From Antrihabitans auranticaus (lineage in GTDB: Bacteria; Actinomycetota; Actinomycetes; Mycobacteriales; Mycobacteriaceae): a stretch of DNA of 64,000 nt. The stretch covers positions 186,001 through 250,000 of the forward strand of contig NZ_JAEMNW010000002.1 of assembly GCF_016481275.1 (NCBI RefSeq), read 5' to 3'. Below the pieces are notes generated by a model. That model was not told the origin of the DNA. It saw nothing but the letters and a program-made list of their open reading frames with translations, and did not search any database. Both the position numbers and the translations under genes were made by a program. The first letter of the stretch is position 1. Each line of letters starts with the position of its first letter. This document shows, piece after piece, positions 26,402-35,229 of this stretch.

Positions 26402-27390
26402 CGGACCAAACCGATCGAGCGGAGCACGTGGATCAACTGGTCTGCCTGGGCGCCGGCATCGATCCGAACGTTCGGAGCCGCCGACAGAAACGGAACAATC
26501 TTGTCGCGCAACAGCCGATCTACAGTGTCGACGTTCATCGGGACACTGGTATCTGCGTTCCCGATCGTGACCAGCGCGGGCGCGATCACCGCGATGATGT
26601 CGTGCACGTCGCCCGCGATCGGGACGAGAATATCGCCCAGGGGCCGCGCCAGATCGCGGAGCCGGAAGATCAGTTCGACAACACCGAACAGCACACCGCT
26701 CAGGCCCTCGGCCCGAGCAGGACCGTACTGCAATATTTCGTCTACACGCTCGTTGTTGGCTGCCAGATCGGTCGACACCGCAGCGGCCGCGCCGAGTATC
26801 CGGTCGATGTCGTCGGTATTCACCGTCAAGTCGTGCAGTGCCGCTTGCCCGGCGACAAATATCCTGCGGAAATCTTCGTCCGTCGCCGGAAACGCGGCGT
26901 TGAACTGGTTCACGACATCCTGTAGTTGCGCGACGCGACCACCCGAGACCATGCTCGACAGCCCGCGCAGCAGGTCTTCGATGTTGTCGGCCGGCGCAGT
27001 CTGTGACCGGGGGATCGTGTCACCGTCGACCAGGTACGGCCCCGTCGAATCCGCCGGCGGCAGTAACGAAATGTAGATCTCACCGAGGATGGTCGCTTGC
27101 CGCAGTTCGGCCCGCGTCGACACAGGAAGCTGGACCTCGCCTTTCAGGTCGACCTTCGCCACTGCCGACTCGCCGACCAACTCGACTCGGTCGACGATCC
27201 CGACCTCGACACCCTCTGCTACGACCTTTGCCTTGTCCGGAAGGTTGAGCGCACTGGAGAACTCGACGCTGACGGTGTACTTCGCGCCCTCGACGTACGT
27301 GCCCGGTATCGGCAGGTCTGCCGGGTCGAACCCGCACCCCGAGACGGCGAAGAGCGCAATACCGAAGATGACCGGCAGGACCTTCTTCAT
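26398..27390 (-). CDS. mceE: Mce family lipoprotein, MceE (LprN-like)
   Basis: A 330-residue protein with a lipobox VSGC (cysteine at about residue 19), the feature that marks MceE. An MCE domain follows (KYTVSVEFSSALNL... ILGEIYISLLPP). The downstream helical part forms the tunnel wall in known systems. Start 27390 follows the lipoprotein signal; a longer frame upstream is antisense-like Arg/His-rich sequence and was discarded. It overlaps mceD and mceF by 4 bp. Confidence 0.93.
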   Translation of the reverse strand: MKKVLPVIFGIALFAVSGCGFDPADLPIPGTYVEGAKYTVSVEFSSALNLPDKAKVVAEGVEVGIVDRVELVGESAVAKVDLKGEVQLPVSTRAELRQATILGEIYISLLPPADSTGPYLVDGDTIPRSQTAPADNIEDLLRGLSSMVSGGRVAQLQDVVNQFNAAFPATDEDFRRIFVAGQAALHDLTVNTDDIDRILGAAAAVSTDLAANNERVDEILQYGPARAEGLSGVLFGVVELIFRLRDLARPLGDILVPIAGDVHDIIAVIAPALVTIGNADTSVPMNVDTVDRLLRDKIVPFLSAAPNVRIDAGAQADQLIHVLRSIGLVR

Positions 27391-28340
27391 CGTGTCGCCG
27401 CCTGTCCGAGCAGTGATGCCATCAGGTCGCGCGATGCCTGGGGGACGTAGGCGAGGAGATCGCGGATGTCGCCGGCGCGGCTGAGCAGTTGGTGTGAGAA
27501 GGGGAGTGCCTTGTCGAGAAAGGCATAGGACTGTTCGTCGTACTTGTCGATCGTGCGTGCGGCCACTGGGAGAAACTCGTTCGCCTTCGCGAGCGCCGTC
27601 CCGAGTCCCGAAGCGATACCGTCGACGACCTCGAGGCCGTTGCCGAGATTCTGCAGCAGGGTGCTGAAGTCGGGCCAGTTGGTGACGAACATGGTGGTGA
27701 GGCGGTCGAGATTGTCGATGAGGCGACGGACGACGACGTCCTTGTCCGCTGGATCGCCCACAAGAGTGCTCAGCCGCCCGAGCAGCGAATTGAACGTGGG
27801 GCCTGTTCCGTCGAGTGCCGCGTCGAGTGAGTTCAGCGCGTCGGCCAGGATGGGATCCGGTGGGGTACCGGGTCCGCCGTCGGATTCGGAGCCGAGTAGG
27901 TCGGCGGCAACGGCGTTCACCGCGTCGAAGGTCTCGCTGATCCCGAGCGGTGTCTTGGTGCGCGTCAGCGGGATGCATTGTGCACCCTCGAATAGCGGAC
28001 CCCCGGTGTAGGGCTTGGTGAGCTCGACGTGCCGGTCGGTCACGATCGAACTCGACATGGTCACTGCACCGACATCCGCGGGAACCGCAATGTCGTGATC
28101 GATGTCCATCGTGACCTTCATGCGATCGCCCATGGGCTCGATCGCCGCGACGCTTCCGATTTCGATGCCCAGCAAGGTGACGTCGTTGCCCTCGTACAGC
28201 CCGACAGTGTCGGTGAATTCCGCGCACATCGTCTTCGAATCCCGATCCAGACTGCTTACCGCGGAAGTTGCTGCGCCGCCAAGCAATACGACGGCGGCAG
28301 CGCCGAGGGCGAGATAACCGACCTTCTTTCCCACGCTCAC
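27387..28340 (-). CDS. mceD: Mce family protein, MceD
   Basis: A 317-residue protein with an N-terminal hydrophobic anchor (VGYLALGAAAVVLLGGAA) and an MCE domain (CAEFTDTVGLYEGNDVTLLGIEIGSV... SSSIVTDRHVELT). I chose GTG 28340, just after the mceC stop, because upstream in-frame starts would extend into mceC without similarity. The MCE domain includes a cysteine shortly before the core strand, common in MceD. Confidence 0.92.
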   Translation of the reverse strand: MSVGKKVGYLALGAAAVVLLGGAATSAVSSLDRDSKTMCAEFTDTVGLYEGNDVTLLGIEIGSVAAIEPMGDRMKVTMDIDHDIAVPADVGAVTMSSSIVTDRHVELTKPYTGGPLFEGAQCIPLTRTKTPLGISETFDAVNAVAADLLGSESDGGPGTPPDPILADALNSLDAALDGTGPTFNSLLGRLSTLVGDPADKDVVVRRLIDNLDRLTTMFVTNWPDFSTLLQNLGNGLEVVDGIASGLGTALAKANEFLPVAARTIDKYDEQSYAFLDKALPFSHQLLSRAGDIRDLLAYVPQASRDLMASLLGQAATR

Positions 28341-28341
28341 G

Positions 28342-29343
28342 TCAGCACTCTCGCATTGCGCTGGGGATACAGATTCCGGCATCGGTGGTGGCGCCGCCGA
28401 GTTCGTCGGCATGCGCGTTCTCGATACCGAGCATGGCCGAAATCGACGTCATGAACTCCTGGATTCCTGCGATGACTTCATCGAGCTTGCTGGTGTCGGC
28501 GAAGACTTTGTTCACGACTTCTTCGAGTTCCGCTATCGGGGGTTCGAGTCCGTCGGCATAGGCCATGATCGGGCGGTGTACGACGTCGGCCAACCGCCGC
28601 AGTAGCTGGAACGTCTGCACCACATCGTCTTTGTGCGAGCCGAGCTTCACCGCGACGATGCCGAGCTGACGGACGAAATCAGCCAGCACCGCCTGGTCGT
28701 CGGCAATGGCGGCGATGTATTCGTCGGATACCCGGAGTCCCTGGTCCAGCTGGTCGGAGCGCTGCGCCAGTACGCCCGTGAGGTCGTTGACGTTGTTGAG
28801 CAGGTTGCGAACCGCCTCCGGCTGACCGGCCATCGCCTTGTTCACCTCGGTGATCGTGGCCCGCAGCGTAGTGCCGTCGACCTGGCGCAGCATGGGTGTC
28901 GCGTCCTGCATGATGTCGGTGATCTCGTACGGGGTCTTGGTGCGTTCCGGCGGTATGTGAGCTGACCCGAGGTCGTCGTCGCCGGCTGGTGAAAGCGCGA
29001 GGTAGTGTCCGCCGATCGGTGTCAGCATCTTGATTTCGACGGCAGAGAGGTCGCCGACGTGCACGCCCTGGTCGACGGCGAAGCGAACCTCGACGTGATC
29101 ACCGACCAGGCGGACCGACTGGACGCTGCCGACTTTGATGCCCGCGACCCTGACCTCGTTGCCGCTGCGCGCCCCGCCCGCGCTGCGGAAATCCGCGACG
29201 TAGGTGTCGGTACCGAAGGGCACCAGATAGATCACGGCACTGATCGCGAGTCCGACGATCGCGACGACGATACCGGTTGCGCCCCAGCGTAGTTGAGAAT
29301 TGGGCTCGTCCACGACCGGACGTGGCTTGCGGCCGATCTTCAT
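28342..29343 (-). CDS. mceC: Mce family protein, MceC
   Basis: A 333-residue protein: short basic N-terminus (MKIGRKPRP), membrane segment IVVAIVGLAISAVIYLV, MCE domain (TYVADFRSAGGARSGNEVRVAGIKVG... IGGHYLALSP), then a long helical domain. ATG 29343 overlaps the mceB stop. It ends with a cysteine (AMREC). Confidence 0.93.
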   Translation of the reverse strand: MKIGRKPRPVVDEPNSQLRWGATGIVVAIVGLAISAVIYLVPFGTDTYVADFRSAGGARSGNEVRVAGIKVGSVQSVRLVGDHVEVRFAVDQGVHVGDLSAVEIKMLTPIGGHYLALSPAGDDDLGSAHIPPERTKTPYEITDIMQDATPMLRQVDGTTLRATITEVNKAMAGQPEAVRNLLNNVNDLTGVLAQRSDQLDQGLRVSDEYIAAIADDQAVLADFVRQLGIVAVKLGSHKDDVVQTFQLLRRLADVVHRPIMAYADGLEPPIAELEEVVNKVFADTSKLDEVIAGIQEFMTSISAMLGIENAHADELGGATTDAGICIPSAMREC

Positions 29344-30341
29344 TTGCAGATCACCAGCCGTTGGTTGCCGAGCACGGCAGAGCCGATGCCGGGAAGGTCT
29401 GCGCCGCCTGTCGGGCAGGCGAAGCCGGCGGCCGCGGCGGGCGTCCGGTTGTTCAAGCCGGACAGCAGCGACGGCACGAGCGACAAGATTTCGACCCATT
29501 GGTCGGAGCGGGGGACCACGCGGCGAAACAGTCCGTGCAGCGGCAGGTAGCTCTCGTCGTACGCGCCCTGCAGTTGTTCGAGCAGTTCGACCGCCGGTTG
29601 CAGCGCGCGATTTGCTTCCTTTGTCGCAGAGACGATTTCGTCTGCCTTGGTGCTGAACCTGCTGAGCAGGCCACCGAGTTGCTCGACCAGATCGCCCACC
29701 TGCGCGGACCTGCCCGCAATCTGGTTGGAGATCTCGCCGAGGTTTCGGATCAACAGGACGATCACGGCCTCGCGGTCCTTTGCGTACTTCGTCAGCGTGT
29801 CGAGATCGGCCAGGACGGGACCGATTCCGGCACCGTCGCCCTGCAACACGCGAAGGATGTTCTCGCCGAACTGGTTCAGTTGCGCGGTGTCGAGTGTGTC
29901 GAACAGCGGCCGAAACCCGTTGAACAGCTTGGAGACGTCGAAGCTCGGTATCGTCGCCGCGAGCGGAAAAGCGTAGTTTCGGGCCACGGGCGTCGCGGTG
30001 GCATCCGGTTGTACGAGTTCGATGTACCGCTGGCCCAACAGGTTCTGATAGCGGACGGCGGGCTGTGTCGTTTCGTAGACGGGCCGGTCGGCTTGCACCG
30101 AGAAGCGGACACGCGCATTCACGCCATCGAGCGTGACCGACTCGACCTTGCCGACCTGCACCCCGGACATCCGGACGTCGTCACCGGCGAAGAGGCCGGA
30201 TACGTCGGAGAAGAGAGCTTCGAACTCGACTTTGTCGCCCGGTACCGGGGTGCGCAGCGCGGTAACGATGACCACCGAACACGCGGTCACGATCACGACG
30301 AAGATTGCGAGGCGCAGCACTGCGCCGCGAACGGTGATCAT
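29340..30341 (-). CDS. mceB: Mce family protein, MceB
   Basis: A 333-residue protein with an N-terminal hydrophobic segment (VLRLAIFVVIVTACSVVIVTAL) and an MCE domain (DKVEFEALFSDVSGLFAGDDVRMSGVQVGKV... NLLGQRYIELVQP). The helical tail carries an LLEQLQGAYD repeat-like amphipathic stretch. It overlaps mceA and mceC by 4 bp, typical of the operon. Confidence 0.93.
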   Translation of the reverse strand: MITVRGAVLRLAIFVVIVTACSVVIVTALRTPVPGDKVEFEALFSDVSGLFAGDDVRMSGVQVGKVESVTLDGVNARVRFSVQADRPVYETTQPAVRYQNLLGQRYIELVQPDATATPVARNYAFPLAATIPSFDVSKLFNGFRPLFDTLDTAQLNQFGENILRVLQGDGAGIGPVLADLDTLTKYAKDREAVIVLLIRNLGEISNQIAGRSAQVGDLVEQLGGLLSRFSTKADEIVSATKEANRALQPAVELLEQLQGAYDESYLPLHGLFRRVVPRSDQWVEILSLVPSLLSGLNNRTPAAAAGFACPTGGADLPGIGSAVLGNQRLVICK

Positions 30342-31366
30342 CGCGGCCCTCCGACGATCGAATCGACGAGATACGGCATGTCTTTGGAAATCAGTTCCAG
30401 CTGCAATTGCACACGGCCGTCGACAACCGGGAATGCGCCGTCGATCCGGTCGAGCAACTCGGGGACCCGGTTATAGGTCGGTGCGACCGAACCGATCGAC
30501 GCGGCAATCGGAATGACAAGGTCGAGAACGGTACTCACGATGGTGGACAGATCGACGCTGTTGTCGCGCAGGATCGTCGCGAGCGGCGCCAACGCCTGAT
30601 CGGCGAGGCCGTAGATGGCTTTGTTCGTCCGGTCCTGGTTGCTCGTTTCGCCGAAATATGCACTGGTGTCGAGCAACTGAGCGATGAGATCGACAGCTGG
30701 GGGAGTGAGTTCGGCGACTCCCGTCGCCACGTCACCGCCGATGCGTACGTACTCCGCGACTGGAGCGCGTTGGTAGTCGGCGAGCATCCGCGCGGTTTCG
30801 AAAAAGGCGCGGGTGGTCGGTCCGAGTGTCTCGGTATTCGTGATGAGTAGATCGAACAGCCGGTCGACGTCCTCGGTGTCGAGTATTCGCGTGAGCTGCC
30901 CGGCCTTGCGGAAAACGCTCGTGACCGTCGCGTTGGCGCTGTTCTCGCCGATATGCAGTGTCGAGTCCTCCTCCAATGGGTTCCCGCCGCCGCGATTGAC
31001 GAGTTCGATTGCTGTGGAACCGAAGACATTCGAGGACGTGTATCTGGCGATGACGTTGTCGGTCAGGTGCTCGGCTTGCCTGCGATCGAGCGAGAGTTCC
31101 AGTTGCTGATGCCCGAAACCGATCGTGTCGATCCGGCTGACGGTCCCGATGGCGAAGCCGTGCAGCTTCACCTCGGCACCTGGCGCTAGCCCTTCGCCAA
31201 CCGTCGCCGCGTCGATCCACACCGTGAAGCGATCGCTGAATTTGCCCTGGCTGTATGCGGTCAGCGTCACCGCGACAACCGCGATCACGGCTACGATCGC
31301 AAGCCCGCGGAGCCGAAGTGCCAGCTTGCCTGCGGATCTGCCCGAGAAGTCCTGGTATACCGGCAC
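30338..31366 (-). CDS. mceA: Mce family protein, MceA
   Basis: A 342-residue protein: membrane anchor LRGLAIVAVIAVVAVTLTA, MCE domain (FTVWIDAATVGEGLAPGAEVKLHGFAIGTV... SSNVFGSTAIELVNRG), then the helical region. The GTG at 31366 has GGGGTAAG just upstream, overlapping the yrbEB stop. A much longer upstream frame lies antisense-like across yrbEB and was rejected. Confidence 0.92.
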   Translation of the reverse strand: MPVYQDFSGRSAGKLALRLRGLAIVAVIAVVAVTLTAYSQGKFSDRFTVWIDAATVGEGLAPGAEVKLHGFAIGTVSRIDTIGFGHQQLELSLDRRQAEHLTDNVIARYTSSNVFGSTAIELVNRGGGNPLEEDSTLHIGENSANATVTSVFRKAGQLTRILDTEDVDRLFDLLITNTETLGPTTRAFFETARMLADYQRAPVAEYVRIGGDVATGVAELTPPAVDLIAQLLDTSAYFGETSNQDRTNKAIYGLADQALAPLATILRDNSVDLSTIVSTVLDLVIPIAASIGSVAPTYNRVPELLDRIDGAFPVVDGRVQLQLELISKDMPYLVDSIVGGPR

Positions 31367-31368
31367 TC

Positions 31369-32244
31369 TTACCCCGAAATCCTGATGCCGACATCGAGTC
31401 CCCAGAACAGCAGAGTCATCACCATGTCCGCGATGACAACGCCGATCAGGCTCGCCCGGATCGCCCGGCCGGACGCCCTGCCCACGCCCTCGGGGCCGCC
31501 GGTCGCGTAGAAGCCCTGGTAGCCGTGAATGATGATGATCATCACGACGAAAACGATCGCCTTCACCAGTGAGAACAGCACGTCGGACGGTTGAATGAAC
31601 GCCCCGAAGTAGTGGTAGTAGGTGCCGCTGGATTGTCCGTGCAGGACGTTGACCACGACGGCGCACGAGAGGTAGCTGAGGATCAACGTCAGCAGAAACA
31701 GCGGAACGATCGTGATCACACCCGCGATGACCCGCGTGGTCACGACGAACGGAATAGGCCGCACCGCAGTTGCTTCCAGTGCATCGATCTCCTCGGAGAT
31801 CCGCATCGCCCCGATCTCGGCGGTCATGCGGCACCCCGCCTGTGCGGCGAAGCCGATCGCCGCGATCATCGGTGCCATTTCCCGGGTATTGGCGTAGGCC
31901 GACACGAATCCGGTGAGTGGGCCCATCCCCACCATGTCGAGGGTCGAGAAGCCTTCGACGCCGATCGAGCCGCCCACCGCGACGCCGAGAAACGCCAGGA
32001 CGGCGACAGTGCCGCCGCCGACAATGATCGACCCGTTGCCCCAGGTGATGTCGGTCAGGATCAGCATCGTCTGGCGCCGATAGGCGCGAAGCGTGTGCGG
32101 TACCGCGGCAAGCACCTGCCAGACGAAGGTGAACTGGTGGCCGAGGTGCTCCGCGAAAGCTACGGGTGTCCGCACGACCGCGGCGGCGCCGCCGAAGAGA
32201 GTGGCAGTGCCGTATGGCCGCACCTTCGCCGGTGTATCGACCAT
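31369..32244 (-). CDS. MlaE/YrbE family permease, YrbEB
   Basis: A 291-residue integral membrane protein of the MlaE family with about five to six helices. The cytoplasmic coupling segment is AEIGAMRISEEIDALEATAVRPIPFVVTTRV, the conserved contact for the ATPase (Mkl, encoded elsewhere). ATG 32244 overlaps the yrbEA stop. It forms the inner-membrane permease of the Mce lipid importer with YrbEA. Confidence 0.94.
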   Translation of the reverse strand: MVDTPAKVRPYGTATLFGGAAAVVRTPVAFAEHLGHQFTFVWQVLAAVPHTLRAYRRQTMLILTDITWGNGSIIVGGGTVAVLAFLGVAVGGSIGVEGFSTLDMVGMGPLTGFVSAYANTREMAPMIAAIGFAAQAGCRMTAEIGAMRISEEIDALEATAVRPIPFVVTTRVIAGVITIVPLFLLTLILSYLSCAVVVNVLHGQSSGTYYHYFGAFIQPSDVLFSLVKAIVFVVMIIIIHGYQGFYATGGPEGVGRASGRAIRASLIGVVIADMVMTLLFWGLDVGIRISG

Positions 32245-33074
32245 CAACCGATCCTTGTTGGCATGAACATCGAAACAAGCTGTGTAATAACCAGATTGAC
32301 ACCGAAGGCTGCCATCACGCCGATCACGACGGCAGCGTTCACCGCGTTCGCAACGCCCTTGGGCCCGTGTGTCGATTCAAGCCCGCGCTGGCAGGCCACG
32401 ATCACCACGATGATGCCGAACAAGATCGATTTGGCAACGGCGACAAGTAGATCGGAGACCGAAGCGAACGACGCGAACGACGACAGGTAGCTGCCGGGTG
32501 TCCCACCCTGAGCGCCGACATTGATCAGGTAACCGGTCCCGACACCCATGAAGACGATCACCAGGCACAGCAGTGGAGCGATCGCGGCCATCGCCGCAAG
32601 GCGCGGCGCAACGAGCCTGCGGACCGGGTCGATGCCCATCGTGCGCATGGCGTCGATCTCGTCGCGGATCGTTCTGGCTCCGAGATCCGCTGCGATCGCC
32701 GAGCCCGCGGCGCCGCCGAGCAGTAGGGCGGCGACGATCGGAGCACCCTGCCGGATCACTCCGAGGCCGCCTGCTGCACCTGCGATCGACGTGGCGCCGA
32801 CCTGCTGAGTCAGGCTGCCGACCTGAACGGAGACGATGACACCGAACGGCACCGACACCAGCACCGCAGGTACGGCCGTCACGCTGACGATGAACCAGGC
32901 CTGTAACAGTGTCTCGCGCAATGGATGCCGCAAGCGCACGATGTCGATTACCAGATACATGCCGGCGTCCACGCCGAGTCGGAGTGCGCGGCCGACGGTC
33001 CGAGTCGCGGTGAGGCCGAGGTCGACTCCCCATCGAACGGTGCGAGCGGGTGTCTGGACAACTGTGTCCAACAT
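32244..33074 (-). CDS. MlaE/YrbE family permease, YrbEA
   Basis: A 276-residue MlaE-family permease with the coupling helix LGARTIRDEIDAMRTMGIDPVRRLVAPRLAAM. The start at 33074 is chosen because GAGGAGG lies four bases ahead; an earlier ATG at 33140 would add an unrelated 22-residue leader over the promoter region. It is first in the nine-gene mce operon, which is headed by the promoter at 33141-33169. Confidence 0.93.
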   Translation of the reverse strand: MLDTVVQTPARTVRWGVDLGLTATRTVGRALRLGVDAGMYLVIDIVRLRHPLRETLLQAWFIVSVTAVPAVLVSVPFGVIVSVQVGSLTQQVGATSIAGAAGGLGVIRQGAPIVAALLLGGAAGSAIAADLGARTIRDEIDAMRTMGIDPVRRLVAPRLAAMAAIAPLLCLVIVFMGVGTGYLINVGAQGGTPGSYLSSFASFASVSDLLVAVAKSILFGIIVVIVACQRGLESTHGPKGVANAVNAAVVIGVMAAFGVNLVITQLVSMFMPTRIG

Positions 33075-33140
33075 TTCCGCCTCCTCGAAGTTCGGCCAGC
33101 CGACGTGACCGCCGTCACCAGGTGTTCGAAAACCTAGCAT

Positions 33141-33169
33141 ATTTATCGGACTGATGCGTCACTTCTTTA
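33141..33169 (-). promoter_or_regulatory. mce operon promoter with operator TGATGCGTCA
   Basis: On the minus strand the -35 is TAAAGA (33164-33169) and the -10 is ATAAAT (33141-33146), with a 17-bp spacer. The operator TGATGCGTCA (33152-33161) sits in the spacer, 5 bp from the -10. The same geometry recurs at 37664-37692 and 40925-40953. Confidence 0.65.
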
Positions 33170-33185
33170 AATAGATCGGCTCAGG

Positions 33186-35229
33186 TCAGTTTCTGACAGG
33201 CGTGAGCGGCACGGTGAGATGTGAGCTGAACTGTGCGGTGCGCAGCACGTCGTAGCTGCTCCCGAACAGGCTCGGATAGTCCTTCGGATTGAGAATGTGC
33301 GTCGGTGCATCGCCGGACGCGATGGTCAGCTGCAGCCGATGACCAGCCTCGAAGACATGGAAAGCCGGCCGGACCTTGACGTTGTACTCGGTGATCTCGC
33401 CCGGTACGACAGGCAGCAGCGACTCCCGCCTACCTGGATGGAACGGTCCGAGAAGACTGCCGTCCGCGGTTCGCCAACTCCTCGATTCGTCGAGTGCGCG
33501 GAAGTTTCCCGCGAGCTGACCTTCGGTCAGCGCCGTCGCAGTTCCGTCGGGCGCGATGTCCTGGACTGTCACGCTGAATGCCGACGCGGGCTTGTTCGAG
33601 ATCGCGAACAGCGTTGCGCCGATGGACCGCCAGGGCGGTCCGTTGTGTGAAGGGCTCCGTCGTGTACTGCGGGTTGTCGACTACCGGCGGCAAATCGCCC
33701 TGCGGGACGAACGCGGCGCAGGGATCGTCGACGGCGAACACTCGCGCGAGTAGCTGGTACGTCCCGGCGAAATTCTGTGAGAACGAACGGTTGCAGATGG
33801 TTCCGCTGTTGATCGCGCTGAACGTCACGCGGTCGGAGCCGGCTGTGCTGGTTGGCTTTTCGCCGCTCAGTGCGCCGTCCGTCTGCAGATACAGATTTTG
33901 CGCGGGAGCTGCGCCGACTGGATAGGTGGCACTCTCGATCACGTTGCCGTTGATGTCGATTGCGTGCAGCGGCGTGTCGGTCTCGTCGATTCCGTTGTGA
34001 TCGTTCTTGAGCCACCGATCGAACCAGGCGAGCGCAATCGCGTGGAGATCGATATCGGTCGTGGTGTTCTGGATGCCCGGCTGAACATGGAACCACGGGC
34101 CGAACAGGAGCTGAAAGCGTCCCGTCGACCGCGCATCGCCCGGCATCGGGCCACCGTGCGGGCGACCGGCCCACGCGTTCTGCAGTGCCGAGAATGTGCG
34201 TGGGGTGCCGTCCTGCAGCAGGTCGTACTGTCCGCCGATCAAGTACGTCGGAATGTCGTTGTCCGCCAGCTTCTCCAGGACGTTGTCGATTGCCCGCGAC
34301 TCCCAGTACGGGCCCGAATATGCCTTGTCGCCGTCGGACAGCGCGCTGATGACCGACAACCACGAACCGTCGGGTGCGACGTTGCTCAGCAGATGGTCGA
34401 CAACTACCTCCAGCATCTTCTCGGGCTGTTGGTAGAGGCCGAGGATTGGATCGATCTCGGGGAGAAGAGTATTCGGGAACCACAGGTACGCGGCGAGGAA
34501 AGCGATGTTGTAGAAGCCGTCGTGATTGAGGATGTCCTGGAAGAGGTTGTTGCCCGGCATCAGCGGGAACAGCGCTTTCACCGGCCCGCCTTCTTCGAGG
34601 ACGCCCGCCGCGAGCAACCCGCTCATGCCGAGGTAGGAGAGACCGTAGAGGCCGATTTCACCGGTCGAATTCGGCAGTTGCGCCGCCCATTCCAAGGCGC
34701 GCTTGGAGTCGTCGCGTTCCTGTGGGTTGAGAATGCTCCACTGGCCGCCGGACGAACCCGTGCCGCGCAGGTCGAGGATCACCTGGATATAGCCGCGCCG
34801 GACGAAGTAGTCGCCGTAGCCGGCGGCGTCGGCTACCTGCCGGAGCACCTCGACGCCGGTGGGGAGAATTCGGTCGAGGACCGGCCCCAGCCAGTCGTAG
34901 GACAGGATCCGCAGTAGGCCGGTGCTGTCCTTGCCGTATGCGGTCTGCGTCATGACGATGGGGAACGGTCCGGTGGCGGGGGACCCGTCGGGATTCGTCG
35001 GATACCGAACGTCGGCGCGAAGAACGACGCCGTCCGCCATCACGATCTCGTGGTTCTTCTGCTCGCCGATGCCGAAGCGCTCCGGCCCCGGACTCCACCC
35101 CTGCGGGAGTCCGGTGCGGGCGTCGACCCGTGAGACGTCCAGTCCGGCGGCCGGGTCCGCCTGGGCGGGGCCCGCCGCGACCGTCAGTGCGGCTGCGAGG
35201 AAGATCGCCAGGAGGACCCGGACGATCAC
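33186..35229 (-). pseudogene. Secreted S15/CocE-NonD family hydrolase, frameshifted near 33641-33647
   Basis: The 5' part (35229 down to about 33645) encodes a Sec signal peptide (LLAIFLAAALTVAAGPAQA) and an alpha/beta-hydrolase S15 domain with VILDLRGTGSSGG and the nucleophile region GLYGLSYLGMSG. The C-terminal jelly-roll domain starts normally. At CACAACGG the frame shifts by one base, and the remaining 150 residues continue in another frame (GPPWRSIGATLFAIS... to LTPVRN). Joined, the protein would be about 680 residues, the usual length. The GTG at 35229 overlaps the lipase stop (GTGA). It could be a true pseudogene or a sequencing error. Intact, it would hydrolyse esters or amides outside the cell. 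Confidence 0.8.

Noticed and set aside
30338-32302. Long N-terminal extension of mceA (and similarly mceE up to 28227)
   Set aside because: The extension overlaps yrbEB (or mceD) out of frame and lacks family similarity; internal starts with ribosome binding sites and signal anchors fit better.
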